Notes under the pieces: model-generated
Database searches by the model: none
What the model was told of the DNA's origin: nothing
Seen by the model: the letters and a program-made list of their open reading frames with translations, nothing else
Assembly: GCF_001261775.1 (NCBI RefSeq)
Contig: NZ_LN868537.1
Span: 682,001 to 746,000 of the forward strand
Direction: 5' to 3'
Length of the DNA: 64,000 nucleotides
Origin: Anaeromassilibacillus senegalensis
Lineage (GTDB): Bacteria; Bacillota; Clostridia; Oscillospirales; Acutalibacteraceae
Shown here: positions 1-8,529 of the stretch, piece by piece
Layout: the number at the start of each line of letters is the position of its first letter
How positions within the stretch are numbered: the first letter of the stretch is position 1
Position numbers and translations under genes: made by a program

Positions 1-2
1 CC

Positions 3-431
3 CCCTCCCCCGCCGTTTCTGCACCAAAAGAACAGGAGACAATGCAGCCGCCATCTTCTCAGGAGGATCCTGCTCCGATGCAGCCGCTTCAAGTGAAAGT
101 GGGAACCCAAAGCTTTACCGCCACGCTCCATGACAATGAAACGACCCGCGCTCTTATACAAAAACTGCCTCTGACGCTTACCATGAGCGAAATGAACGGC
201 AATGAGAAATACCATTATTTCTCCGACACACTGCCCACCAGCGCCAGCCGGCCGGCCAGCATCCGTGCAGGCGACCTGATGCTTTTTGGCTCCGATTGCC
301 TGGTGCTGTTTTATGAGAACTTTTCCACCACTTACAGCTACACGCCATTGGGCAGTATTGACGATCCTGCCGGGCTTTCCGAAGCGTTGGGAACAGGTGA
401 TGTGCAGGTGGTTTTCCGGATCGCAGAATAA
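3..431 (+). CDS. Cyclophilin-like fold protein (5' end outside window)
   Basis: The reading frame is open from the first base, so the gene probably begins upstream; an internal ATG at 42 lies in a Pro/Ser/Glu-rich linker and has no ribosome site, so it is not a convincing start. The folded part (about residues 20-129 of the visible protein) has the pattern of small bacterial cyclophilin-like domains: a V-K-V-G-T-Q-S-F-T-A-T-L-H-D-N strand pair, then a sheet ending in D-L-M-L-F-G-S-D-C-L-V-L-F-Y and a G-D-V-Q-V-V-F-R-I C-terminus. The low-complexity linker suggests a secreted or lipid-anchored protein whose signal peptide lies outside the window. The substrate is unknown. The family assignment rests on recalled sequence pattern only. 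Confidence 0.6.
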   Translation, partial: PSPAVSAPKEQETMQPPSSQEDPAPMQPLQVKVGTQSFTATLHDNETTRALIQKLPLTLTMSEMNGNEKYHYFSDTLPTSASRPASIRAGDLMLFGSDCLVLFYENFSTTYSYTPLGSIDDPAGLSEALGTGDVQVVFRIAE

Positions 432-510
432 CAGCATTGCAATGAAATTTACTCCCACTGCAAAATACAGATCCGCCTTGGAGCTTTTTTGCTCTTATAT
501 AACAACATAG

Positions 511-557
511 AGAAAGAAGCGATCGTTTGGAGAAATTCCAAACGATCGCTTCTTTCT
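511..557. terminator. Perfect 21-bp inverted repeat, bidirectional terminator
   Basis: Positions 511-531 and 537-557 are exact inverted copies around a GAAAT loop. It lies between two convergent genes (ending at 431 and 565) and carries A/T-rich stem bases at both ends, as expected of a shared terminator. Confidence 0.75.
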
Positions 558-564
558 GCCACAT

Positions 565-975
565 TTATTCCTGCGCAAAGGACTGAATGGCAGCCACTGC
601 TTCCTCAATGTACCTGGTCAGCGGTTTTTCCACATTGCCCGCAACATGAATCCGGCACTTTTCTATTGGAATCAAAACTTTCTGGGCAGGGCTTCCGGAT
701 ACCGCGGCGGCCATCGCAGGCGTAATCTCTCCCCACATGGCATTTGCCATAATAATACCGATTGGACCGGCGATAACATCCGCCGACTTTGCATTGAAAA
801 TCGCAGGATTCTCGCCTGTTGCACCGACGCTCGCCCCCGCTTTCAGCATGGCGGAGGTTGCAAGCGAGTTGGTTCCCACTGCGACAATCTGCACCTGCGG
901 CATCGCCTGGCGAAGCTTCTCAATCAGGCATTTCCCGATTCCGCCGCCCTGTCCGTCGATCACTAAAATCTGCAT
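565..975 (-). CDS. DUF3842 family protein
   Basis: A 136-residue protein opening with a Rossmann-like nucleotide-binding pattern, M-Q-I-L-V-I-D-G-Q-G-G-G-I-G, followed by alternating strands and helices (IVAVGTNSLATSAMLKAG, GPIGIIMANAMWGE). This matches the DUF3842 family of Clostridia, whose function is not established. It starts 23 bp after the DUF1846 gene on the same strand, so the two are probably co-transcribed. The protein ends right at a long inverted repeat that serves as terminator. A role in nucleotide or cofactor sensing would be consistent with the fold but is only inference. Confidence 0.75.
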   Translation of the reverse strand: MQILVIDGQGGGIGKCLIEKLRQAMPQVQIVAVGTNSLATSAMLKAGASVGATGENPAIFNAKSADVIAGPIGIIMANAMWGEITPAMAAAVSGSPAQKVLIPIEKCRIHVAGNVEKPLTRYIEEAVAAIQSFAQE

Positions 976-998
976 CGTAACGGTTCCCGTCTTTCCTC

Positions 999-2486
999 TT
1001 ATTTATGGTAAAGCTTCTTTGTCTGGTATTTTGGCTCACAGGTCAGGTTCACGCCCAATTTTCGGAACGTCATCTCGTCTACCTGCGACAAAATCACAGA
1101 GGAATGCGCCTCACAGCCGCGCAGCCTGGCCAACTGCCGCAACGCAAGCTCCGCCGTGGGATTTGTCGCCGCGCAAATGGAAAGTGCGATCAGGATTTCG
1201 TCCGTATGCAGGCGCGGATTGATATTCCCCAGGTGGCGCGTCTTTAAATTCTGGATGGGTTCAATCACAATGGGGGAAATCAACGGCATGGTATGGCTGA
1301 TGCCGCCCAAATGCTTTAACGCGTTCAGCAGGACCGCGGCGGACGCGCCCAATAGAGACGAGGTTTTTCCCGTGATAATGGTGCCGTCACGCAGTTCGAT
1401 CGCCGCGGCGGGCATACCTGTCTCTTCCGCCCGTTTTAACGCGGGTGCCGCAACCTTCCGGTCCGCGACTGTCACGCCTGCCTGATTCATCAGGAGCTCC
1501 AGTTTAAAAACAGCCTCTTCCGTAATGCGGCCCTGTCTCTGCTCGCACATGGCGTGATAATACCGGCGGATGATCTCCTGCCGGGAGGCCTCTTTGCAGG
1601 CTTCGTCGTCTATAATACAATTGCCAACCATATTGACGCCCATATCCGTGGGCGAATGATACGGGCTGTTGCCTGCTATTTTCTCCAGGATCGCATTTAA
1701 CACCGGAAAGACCTCCACATCGCGGTTATAGTTTACGGTCGTTTCCCCATACGCCTCCAAATGGAATGGGTCGATCATATTGACATCATTCAGATCCGCT
1801 GTCGCCGCCTCATACGCCAGATTTACCGGATGCTTCAACGGCAGGTTCCAAATGGGAAAGGTCTCAAATTTCGCGTAGCCGGACTTGAGACCATGCTTGT
1901 ACTCATGATAAAGCTGAGAAAGGCAGGTTGCCATTTTTCCGCTGCCAGGTCCCGGCGCGGTCACAACAACCAGCGGACGGCTTGTCTCCACATACTGGTT
2001 TTTCCCAAATCCATCGTCGCTGACAATGTGCGCAATATTGGACGGATACCCTTCAATCGGATAGTGCAGATAGACCGGCACGTGCATTTTCTCCAGTAAA
2101 TTCCGGAACGCATCCGCCACCGGCTGGCCGGAATACTGTGCAATGACCACGCTTCCCACATAAAGGCCGATATCGCGGAATGCATCGATCAGGCGCAGCA
2201 CGTCGGCGTCGTAAGTAATTCCAATATCTCCGCGAATCTTACTTTTTTCTATATCCGCTGCATTAATGACAATGACAATTTCCACCTGGTCGGAAAGCTG
2301 AAGCAGCATCTTCATCTTACTGTCCGGCTGAAAGCCCGGCAGCACGCGCGATGCGTGATAATCGTCAAAAAGCTTGCCGCCCATTTCCAGATACAGCTTA
2401 TTATCAAACATATCAATTCGCTTCAAGATATGCTGCGATTGCAGCTCCAAATATTTGTCGTTATCAAATCCTACTTCTGCTTTCAT
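999..2486 (-). CDS. DUF1846 domain-containing protein
   Basis: A 495-residue cytoplasmic protein of the DUF1846 family, at the usual family length. Recognisable blocks are the N-terminal M-K-x-x-x-G-F-D-N-x-K-Y-L-x-L-Q-S, a P-loop-like A-P-G-P-G-S-G-K near residue 178, and long conserved C-terminal stretches. The family is widespread in Firmicutes and structurally characterised, but its biochemical role is not settled. The start ATG at 2486 follows GAGGT with a short spacer. The DUF3842 gene lies directly downstream, which suggests a two-gene operon. The Gly-rich P-loop may mean nucleotide or phosphate binding. Confidence 0.85.
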   Translation of the reverse strand: MKAEVGFDNDKYLELQSQHILKRIDMFDNKLYLEMGGKLFDDYHASRVLPGFQPDSKMKMLLQLSDQVEIVIVINAADIEKSKIRGDIGITYDADVLRLIDAFRDIGLYVGSVVIAQYSGQPVADAFRNLLEKMHVPVYLHYPIEGYPSNIAHIVSDDGFGKNQYVETSRPLVVVTAPGPGSGKMATCLSQLYHEYKHGLKSGYAKFETFPIWNLPLKHPVNLAYEAATADLNDVNMIDPFHLEAYGETTVNYNRDVEVFPVLNAILEKIAGNSPYHSPTDMGVNMVGNCIIDDEACKEASRQEIIRRYYHAMCEQRQGRITEEAVFKLELLMNQAGVTVADRKVAAPALKRAEETGMPAAAIELRDGTIITGKTSSLLGASAAVLLNALKHLGGISHTMPLISPIVIEPIQNLKTRHLGNINPRLHTDEILIALSICAATNPTAELALRQLARLRGCEAHSSVILSQVDEMTFRKLGVNLTCEPKYQTKKLYHK

Positions 2487-2591
2487 TTTTTACCTCACTC
2501 ATCCTTATACCCAAAAAGAGCAATATCGTATTTATTATAATAAAACAAAAAAGAGATTACAACTTGAATTTGGAAGTTTAGGAAAATTACC

Positions 2592-4931
2592 TTACCAAAA
2601 TTCGCGTAATTTCTCGCAAAGTTCTTCCCTATTTCTTACATATTGAGCATGCTGCCAATGAGGAGGGAACAGCGCACGGTAAGAACTCGTTGTAAAACGG
2701 CTGTCGATCAGCAATACGACACCGCGTTCCGACTCACCGCGAATGACGCGCCCGGCCGCCTGCTGCACCTTGTTCATTCCCGGAAACTGGTAGGCATAGG
2801 AGAATCCCATTCCGTTGACTTGATCATAATAGTCCCGCAAAATATTTTGCTCCACGTTGATCTGCGGGAGCCCGACGCCGATGATTGCCGTTCCAATCAG
2901 GCGGTCCCCCTGCAAATCCACACCCTCTGCATAGACGCCGCCCAAAACGCAGAATCCCAAAAGGGATTCCGAATCTGCCGTATCAAATTGCTCCAAAAAC
3001 TGCTCCCGTTCCACTTCTCCCATGCCGCTGCTCTGCAAAAGCGTGCGAACCTGCGGATAAACCGTCCGAAACACCTCATACACATCGTTCATATACCGGT
3101 AGGAGGGAAAATAGGCCATGTAATTGCCGCGCTTCTCCCGCATCATGGCATACAGCATGTCGGCAATCGGCCGCAAACTTTTCTCCCGGTCGTTGTACTT
3201 GGTACTGATCCCGCCCGCGATAAAAACGCCTAAGTTTTGTGCGTCAAATGGAGATGGTAACGCATATTTCTTTGAAGTCTCATCCCCACCCAAAACGGAA
3301 GCAAAATAGTCCAGCGGAGAAAAAGTAGCCGAAAACAGGATGGAGGAACTGCCCCGCTCCATTGCCTGGCGAAGCAGTGCGGACGGGTCCATGCACAGGA
3401 GTTTGACACGCACCTCGCTCCCCTGTACCGCAATGTAGGTCAAATAATGGTCGTCGTATAATTCCGTTATTTTAAGGAAAAAGCGGGCGTCAAAATAGCA
3501 TTGTAAAACCTCTTGAACCATTGATTCGCCCCGGTGGCGCTCCATCCACTCTTCCATACAATGAATAAACTGATGGAGCAGATGAACCAGCTCTTTGGGA
3601 AATTCTTTCTGCGTGATTCCCTTCTGTCCCAGTTCCTCACATTGCTTGCGCATGGAGAGCATTTCCGCGTTGACTTTTCCCAACGCCTGGTAAACGCGCT
3701 TGTTCTCTTTGCCAACCAGCCTTTTTGCCTCCAGAATCTGCGCTTTGCTGAGCAGAGCGGAATACATGGAACGAGAACGATCCACCAGATTATGTGCCTC
3801 ATCGATCAGGAACACAATCTTTTCTTTCTTACCGGAAAAGAACCGTTTTAAGTAAACCACCGGATCAAACAGATAATTATAGTCTCCAACGATCGCGTCG
3901 CACCAGAGGGATGCGTCCAAAGCCAGTTCAAACGGGCACACTTTATGCGTTTCCGCGTACAACGCGATCGTCTGCCGTGTCATTGCCTCTTCATGCTCCA
4001 GCAGATCATACAGGGCATCGTTGACGCGGTGATAGTATCCGTCCGCATACGGGCACGCTTCCGGATTGCAGTTTCGTTCTTCTAAAAAGCAGATTTTATC
4101 TTTTGCGGTCAGTGTGATCGTTTTGAGCCGCAGGCCGTTCTCCCTCATGCGAAGAAGCGCGTCTTCCGCCACCTGCCGAGTAATCGTCTTTGCCGTCAGA
4201 TAAAAAATGCGTTCCGTCTTATCCTCTCCCATCGCTTTTATCGCGGGAAATAAGGTGGACATGGTCTTTCCAATGCCTGTAGGCGCCTGGCAAAACAACA
4301 TACCGTCAGCTGCAATCGTACGGTAGACAGCCGCCGCAAGTTGCCTCTGTCCTGCCCGATAAGATGAAAAAGGAAACTTCAGTTCCTGTATGGATTGTTG
4401 TCTTACCGCAAGCCAACCCTGCTGCAACTGCGCCCATTTCTCATATTGATCCAAAAGGTCAAAATAGAACCTTTGCAATTCTTCCAACATAAAGATGCGC
4501 CGAAACACTTTGATCTGATCCGTGTCCACATGATAATAACGGAGCTGCACGGTTATTTTCTCCTGCTGATGCTGCACCCCATAAAAATAAGCGTAGCACA
4601 TGGCCTGTCCCCAATGTGCATGGTTAAAGTCTTCCGCGATCCGTTCCAAAGGGACCAAGGTTGTTTTGATTTCATCAATGACGATTCCTTCTTCGTTTGT
4701 AAGAATGCCATCCGCCCGTCCCTCAACCTGATAGGTGATTCCGTGGTGCTCGGCTGTATAGGACAAAAAAACTTCCGCCTGGTATCCTTCCCCTCCGGCT
4801 TTTTGCAGCTTACGGTGAATCCGCGCGCCCTCATCCGCCCGATTTATCCCGCCAAAGCGATTATCCAGACTTCCGCTGCGCAGGAGGAACTCCACTAAAT
4901 TTTTTACGGATATTTTCACTTGATTTTGCAT
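2592..4931 (-). CDS. RecB-type nuclease fused to XPD/DinG-family helicase
   Basis: A 779-residue two-domain DNA repair protein. Residues about 1-130 show the RecB/AddB-type PD-(D/E)XK nuclease signature: His39 (EGARIH), Asp74 (GRADG), Asp86/Glu87-Ile-Lys89 (IDEIKT) and Gln109-xxx-Tyr113. From about 190 on it is a superfamily 2 helicase: Walker A APTGIGKT near 216-223, four cysteines (ICFLEE, NCNPE, ACPY, VCPFE) placed like the XPD iron-sulphur cluster, a DEAH box (LIDEAHN), and C-terminal motifs with AAGRVIRGE. The start is taken at the ATG at 4931, behind AGGGGGGA with 7-nt spacing, not at the GTG seven codons upstream. It probably unwinds DNA 5' to 3' and trims it; its pathway is not known from context. 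Confidence 0.85.
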   Translation of the reverse strand: MQNQVKISVKNLVEFLLRSGSLDNRFGGINRADEGARIHRKLQKAGGEGYQAEVFLSYTAEHHGITYQVEGRADGILTNEEGIVIDEIKTTLVPLERIAEDFNHAHWGQAMCYAYFYGVQHQQEKITVQLRYYHVDTDQIKVFRRIFMLEELQRFYFDLLDQYEKWAQLQQGWLAVRQQSIQELKFPFSSYRAGQRQLAAAVYRTIAADGMLFCQAPTGIGKTMSTLFPAIKAMGEDKTERIFYLTAKTITRQVAEDALLRMRENGLRLKTITLTAKDKICFLEERNCNPEACPYADGYYHRVNDALYDLLEHEEAMTRQTIALYAETHKVCPFELALDASLWCDAIVGDYNYLFDPVVYLKRFFSGKKEKIVFLIDEAHNLVDRSRSMYSALLSKAQILEAKRLVGKENKRVYQALGKVNAEMLSMRKQCEELGQKGITQKEFPKELVHLLHQFIHCMEEWMERHRGESMVQEVLQCYFDARFFLKITELYDDHYLTYIAVQGSEVRVKLLCMDPSALLRQAMERGSSSILFSATFSPLDYFASVLGGDETSKKYALPSPFDAQNLGVFIAGGISTKYNDREKSLRPIADMLYAMMREKRGNYMAYFPSYRYMNDVYEVFRTVYPQVRTLLQSSGMGEVEREQFLEQFDTADSESLLGFCVLGGVYAEGVDLQGDRLIGTAIIGVGLPQINVEQNILRDYYDQVNGMGFSYAYQFPGMNKVQQAAGRVIRGESERGVVLLIDSRFTTSSYRALFPPHWQHAQYVRNREELCEKLREFW

Positions 4932-5094
4932 CGCAAGTCCCCCCTCTCCCACACGGTCTCTGCATCTCTTCCCTTAAATTGGAACCCACACAACGCAGCA
5001 TTCTGATTCGTCAGATTCCTACTATAAAACTTCTTAAGTATAACAGATAACAAAGCATTTTACCACGGATAAAAGCTGCTCTGTCAAAATGAAA

Positions 5095-5122
5095 CGCAGC
5101 CTCATCAAATTGTGAGGCTGCG
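5095..5122 (-). terminator. Hairpin downstream of the holin-like gene
   Basis: CGCAGCCTCA pairs with TGAGGCTGCG around a short loop; in the leftward direction it is followed by a T-rich stretch (TTTCATTTTG). It lies 12 bases after the stop of the gene at 5134. Confidence 0.65.
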
Positions 5123-5133
5123 AAATTTCAGGA

Positions 5134-5436
5134 TTATATAGACGGTTTTCCATTGCGCATACGCAGCAACATTTGATAGGCGCCGTTGCTGGCGGTACTG
5201 ATCAAAGCTGCGTTAAAAGGAATCAACGCCCAAACGTTCCAGGACTGCGTAAAGCCGCCCTTCGCCGCGGTAGCAATTCCCAGAATGAGCACGGCAATGA
5301 AATAACTTAACCACTGTGTCGGCATCTTTACCAACCCCTTTACATTTTTCAGCATTTGTGTAAAAAGGCCGGTAATGGCAGCCGCGCCGGCAAAGGACAG
5401 CAGGACATCCCATGTCAAAAACATACTAAAATCCAA
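5134..5436 (-). CDS. Small holin-like membrane protein
   Basis: A 100-residue, very hydrophobic protein with three probable membrane segments (about residues 9-28, 43-60 and 68-86) and a short basic tail. The start is TTG at 5436, chosen because AAGGAG lies 7 bases ahead of it. Size, layout and the 'MPTQWLSY' linker between helices resemble small holin-like proteins of clostridial phages, but no lysin, tail or other phage gene is nearby. It is a monocistron with its own terminator. It could equally be an orphan membrane protein of other function; the holin label is tentative. Confidence 0.5.
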   Translation of the reverse strand: MDFSMFLTWDVLLSFAGAAAITGLFTQMLKNVKGLVKMPTQWLSYFIAVLILGIATAAKGGFTQSWNVWALIPFNAALISTASNGAYQMLLRMRNGKPSI

Positions 5437-5457
5437 AATGATTCTCCTTGCTTAAGC

Positions 5458-5486
5458 AAGACAACCGCTAAAGCGGTTTTTGTCTT
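5458..5486. other. Stem-loop in the leader of the holin-like gene
   Basis: AAGACA-ACCGC-taaa-GCGGT-TTTTGTCTT forms a stem with an internal bulge. It lies about 22 bases ahead of the TTG start on the minus strand. Read rightward it would be followed by few T residues, so it is more likely a leader structure than a strong terminator. Confidence 0.4.
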
Positions 5487-5580
5487 TCATCTTTATAAAT
5501 GACGGACCGACGCTCTCCTTTCTTAACTCTCTATTGTATGAACTTAGAAAAAAATTGACCATCTGATCTTATTAAAGAGA

Positions 5581-5622
5581 AAACCGTATAAACAGCTTTT
5601 ACTTACGCTGTCATACGGTTTT
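5581..5622 (-). terminator. Intrinsic terminator of the Tet(M)-like gene
   Basis: AAACCGTAT/ATACGGTTT with an inner AACAGC/GCTGT stem. It lies about 20 bases beyond the stop at 5644 and carries T-rich sequence in the leftward direction; a run of eight T on the other strand makes it potentially bidirectional. Confidence 0.75.
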
Positions 5623-5643
5623 TTTTAATGTATGAATGTACAT

Positions 5644-8307
5644 TTAACTTCTTTTTTTAGGGGTGCTCAAGGCATCCCTAACTTTGATTGGCTTCATACG
5701 GAGCCGATTATTCGCCAGGATTTCTGAAATTTGGCCGTTGGCCTGCTCGATCTCCGCACGGAAACCGGTCGCGGAGAGCCGCAGCGCTCCGTGCCCTAAA
5801 ATGATCAGCTGTTCTGCCGCATCGGAGGTAGCGACACGGACACGGTACTTTCTTCCTATCTCCGCAGTCGTTTTTTCAATGTAGGCATCCGCCGTTTCCG
5901 CCTCTTTTGTATATACCACATAAATATTATGGTACCGCGACACTTCACCAATATTGCCGGGCACCTTATAAGCATCAAAAACAAGGATAACTTCACATTT
6001 ACGGAAGCCCTGATAGTTGCTGAGTAAATCCATCAGCGCCTGTCGCGCGGCACCAAGATTTTCCCACGCTGCCTCCTTCAATTCTTCCCAGGCAAAAATA
6101 ATGTTGTAACCATCCACCAACAAATACTCAGGGTCCATATTTCTTGGTGGAAGTTCAATATGCTCCTGTTGGTCTTCCTCCCTGTGTACAGGCCGCGGCA
6201 GAAACGCCCGCTGTTTGACGGGGCCATAAGTCTTTTCAAAAATGCTTTGCAGCTCTTTGTCCTGCTCCAGCGTACCGGCATAAGAGACGGAACGCGGCGC
6301 ACGTGTGGGAACTTGTTCTATCTCCGGCTCTCGCACCTCCTGATTGAAACCACTGTCCACATGCATGTGTTTCCGCACCTGGTCCCATTTGACAGTAAAG
6401 CCCGCGCCGTGCTCGCAAAATACAGAATCTGCCGGATGAACCAAATCCCGCTCACTTTCATACCCGATTTCTGCAATCACTTCATCCGGGTTATGGCATG
6501 TATCATATCCCGCTAAAACGCAGGATAGCCTTCCCCGGCCTTTGGTGTAGGATACCAGCTCCTTGGAATAGTCCCGCATACAGGCAACCGGAGCGAAACC
6601 GGTCAGGATCGCTTCTTCCCCTTCGGTTTCCGGCTGGGAAGCATTTCCGGACATTCGCTGCAGGTCAGCCATGGCACGCCCTACACATTCCACCGGAACT
6701 TCCAGACGGTAACGGTACCACGGCTCCAATAAAACACTTTTGGCACACATCAATCCCTGGCGCACCGCCCGATACGTCGCTTGGCGGAAATCTCCACCTT
6801 CCGTATGTTTCACGTGCGCGCGCCCTGCCATAAGCGTTATTTTCATATCGGTAATTGGAGAACCTGTCAATACACCCACATGAACGCGTTCTTCCAGATG
6901 CGTCAGAATCAGCCTCTGCCAATTGCGGTCCAGCACATCCTCGCTGCAAACCGTATCAAATTGCAGGCCGCTACCCCGCTCACCCGGCTCCAACAACAGA
7001 TGGACTTCCGCGTAATGCCGCAGTGGTTCAAAATGTCCGACACCCTCCACCGGTTCTGCGATCGTTTCCCGGTAAACAATGCTGCCTGTACCAAACTGAA
7101 CCTCCAATCCGAACCGTTCTGCAATCAACTTTTGCAGAATTTCCATCTGCACTTCACCCATCAGCTGAATATGAATTTCCCTCAGTATTTCATTCCAGAC
7201 AATGTGAAGCTGTGGGTCTTCCTCTTCCAGCTGGCGCAGTTTGAGCAACGCAATATGAGGATCGTACCCGTCCGGCAAAAGGACCTGATACGTAATGACT
7301 GGTTCCAGCACCGGTGGCTCAGACGCTTCTTCCGCACCCAAGGCTTCACCGGGATACGTCCGGCTCAATCCGGTCACCGCACAGACCGTTCCCGCCTGCA
7401 CTTCCTCCACTGCCCGAAATTTAGTTCCTGAGTAAATGCGAATCTGATCTATTTTTTCCTCCCAGATTTGGTCCGCCGCAAGCTCGTCCCTGCGGTTTGT
7501 CAGCGGCATGCGAACCCGCAGGCTCCCCCCCGTTACTTTTAAATAGGTCAGCCGGTTCCCCTGCGAATCCCGTGCAATCTTGTAAACTCTGGCGCCAAAA
7601 GCAGGCGGAAACGTTTTGCAGCAGGTATAGCGTTCCAACCCCTTTAAAAAGGCGTCTACTCCATCCAATTTCAGCGCAGAACCAAAATAGCAGGGAAAGA
7701 GCCTGCGCCGTGCAATTAAGTCGGTAATTTCCTCATCGGTAAATGTTTCTGTTGCTAAAAAGTGTTCCAGCGCCGATTCGTCGCACATCGCGATATTTTC
7801 CCAGAACTCCGCTGGGACCTGCCCCTCACTGAAATCCACGCAGCCGCCGTTGAGCCGCTTTAATTCCTGCAATAAAGCCGTCTGACCGGTTACAGGTAAA
7901 TCCATCTTGTTGACAAACAGAAAGGTCGGAATCTGATATTTATTTAAAAGCTGCCAGAGTGTCCGGGTATGGCCTTGCACCCCTGCGGTGCCGCTCACGA
8001 CCAACACCGCATAATCCAGCACCCGCAGTGTCCGTTCCATTTCGCTGGAAAAATCTACATGACCTGGCGTGTCGAGCAAAGTGATTTCCAGATTACCTAC
8101 AGAAAGCACCGCCTGCTTAGAGAAAATGGTAATCCCTCTCTCCCGTTCCAGCGACTCCGTATCCAGAAAAGCATTCTGATGGTCTACCCGGCCCAGCTTT
8201 TTCAGCTGTCCGCTTTGAAAAAGCATTGCTTCTGAAAGCGTGGTTTTCCCAGCGTCCACATGGGCAAGAATTCCCACCGCCAACTTTCTTTGCTCTTTAC
8301 ATTCCAT
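5644..8307 (-). CDS. Tet(M)/EF-G-like ribosomal GTPase with C-terminal NYN (YacP-like) domain
   Basis: An 887-residue translation-factor GTPase. The start is taken at the ATG at 8307 (MECKEQRK), behind AGGAG; an ATG 13 codons upstream has no ribosome site. Residues 15-22 are the G1 loop AHVDAGKT, followed by a switch region with RGITIFSKQ, DTPGHVDF (G3) and NKMD (G4). Domains II-V follow as in Tet(M)/Tet(O) ribosome-protection proteins. After about residue 725 it adds a YacP-type NYN RNase domain with acidic positions D732 (VDGYN), D778 (FDAYK), D807 (TAD) and D829 (TSD). Classic Tet(M) is about 640 residues and lacks this part. It probably acts on ribosomes, and cleavage of rRNA, tRNA or mRNA is inferred. 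Tetracycline resistance should not be assumed. Confidence 0.85.
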   Translation of the reverse strand: MECKEQRKLAVGILAHVDAGKTTLSEAMLFQSGQLKKLGRVDHQNAFLDTESLERERGITIFSKQAVLSVGNLEITLLDTPGHVDFSSEMERTLRVLDYAVLVVSGTAGVQGHTRTLWQLLNKYQIPTFLFVNKMDLPVTGQTALLQELKRLNGGCVDFSEGQVPAEFWENIAMCDESALEHFLATETFTDEEITDLIARRRLFPCYFGSALKLDGVDAFLKGLERYTCCKTFPPAFGARVYKIARDSQGNRLTYLKVTGGSLRVRMPLTNRRDELAADQIWEEKIDQIRIYSGTKFRAVEEVQAGTVCAVTGLSRTYPGEALGAEEASEPPVLEPVITYQVLLPDGYDPHIALLKLRQLEEEDPQLHIVWNEILREIHIQLMGEVQMEILQKLIAERFGLEVQFGTGSIVYRETIAEPVEGVGHFEPLRHYAEVHLLLEPGERGSGLQFDTVCSEDVLDRNWQRLILTHLEERVHVGVLTGSPITDMKITLMAGRAHVKHTEGGDFRQATYRAVRQGLMCAKSVLLEPWYRYRLEVPVECVGRAMADLQRMSGNASQPETEGEEAILTGFAPVACMRDYSKELVSYTKGRGRLSCVLAGYDTCHNPDEVIAEIGYESERDLVHPADSVFCEHGAGFTVKWDQVRKHMHVDSGFNQEVREPEIEQVPTRAPRSVSYAGTLEQDKELQSIFEKTYGPVKQRAFLPRPVHREEDQQEHIELPPRNMDPEYLLVDGYNIIFAWEELKEAAWENLGAARQALMDLLSNYQGFRKCEVILVFDAYKVPGNIGEVSRYHNIYVVYTKEAETADAYIEKTTAEIGRKYRVRVATSDAAEQLIILGHGALRLSATGFRAEIEQANGQISEILANNRLRMKPIKVRDALSTPKKRS

Positions 8308-8478
8308 ATATGATAAATTCTCCTTTTTAGGGGTAAAAGTTCCCATCTACTGTAACATACCCATCGCAAGTTTCTTTATTGTAAAGGGAAAAAAAGAAAA
8401 TGTCAAACAACGGCAGTTCATCTGATAAAACAGGGCCTCAGCCACTGCAAAAGGCAAGACGATTGGACGACTCCATAC

Positions 8479-8518
8479 AAAAGGGACGCAACGCCACGCA
8501 TGGCCTTGCATCCCTTTT
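8479..8518 (-). terminator. Terminator of the cysteine protease gene
   Basis: AAAAGGGA..GCAA..GCC pairs with GGC..TTGC..TCCCTTTT, with one mismatch and one wobble, ending in TTTT in the leftward direction, just past the stop at 8530. Confidence 0.7.
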
Positions 8519-8529
8519 AAAATATGATT

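Noticed and set aside
5644-8307. Tetracycline resistance gene tet(M)
   Set aside because: The GTPase is related to Tet(M), but the extra NYN domain and divergence mean resistance cannot be claimed.
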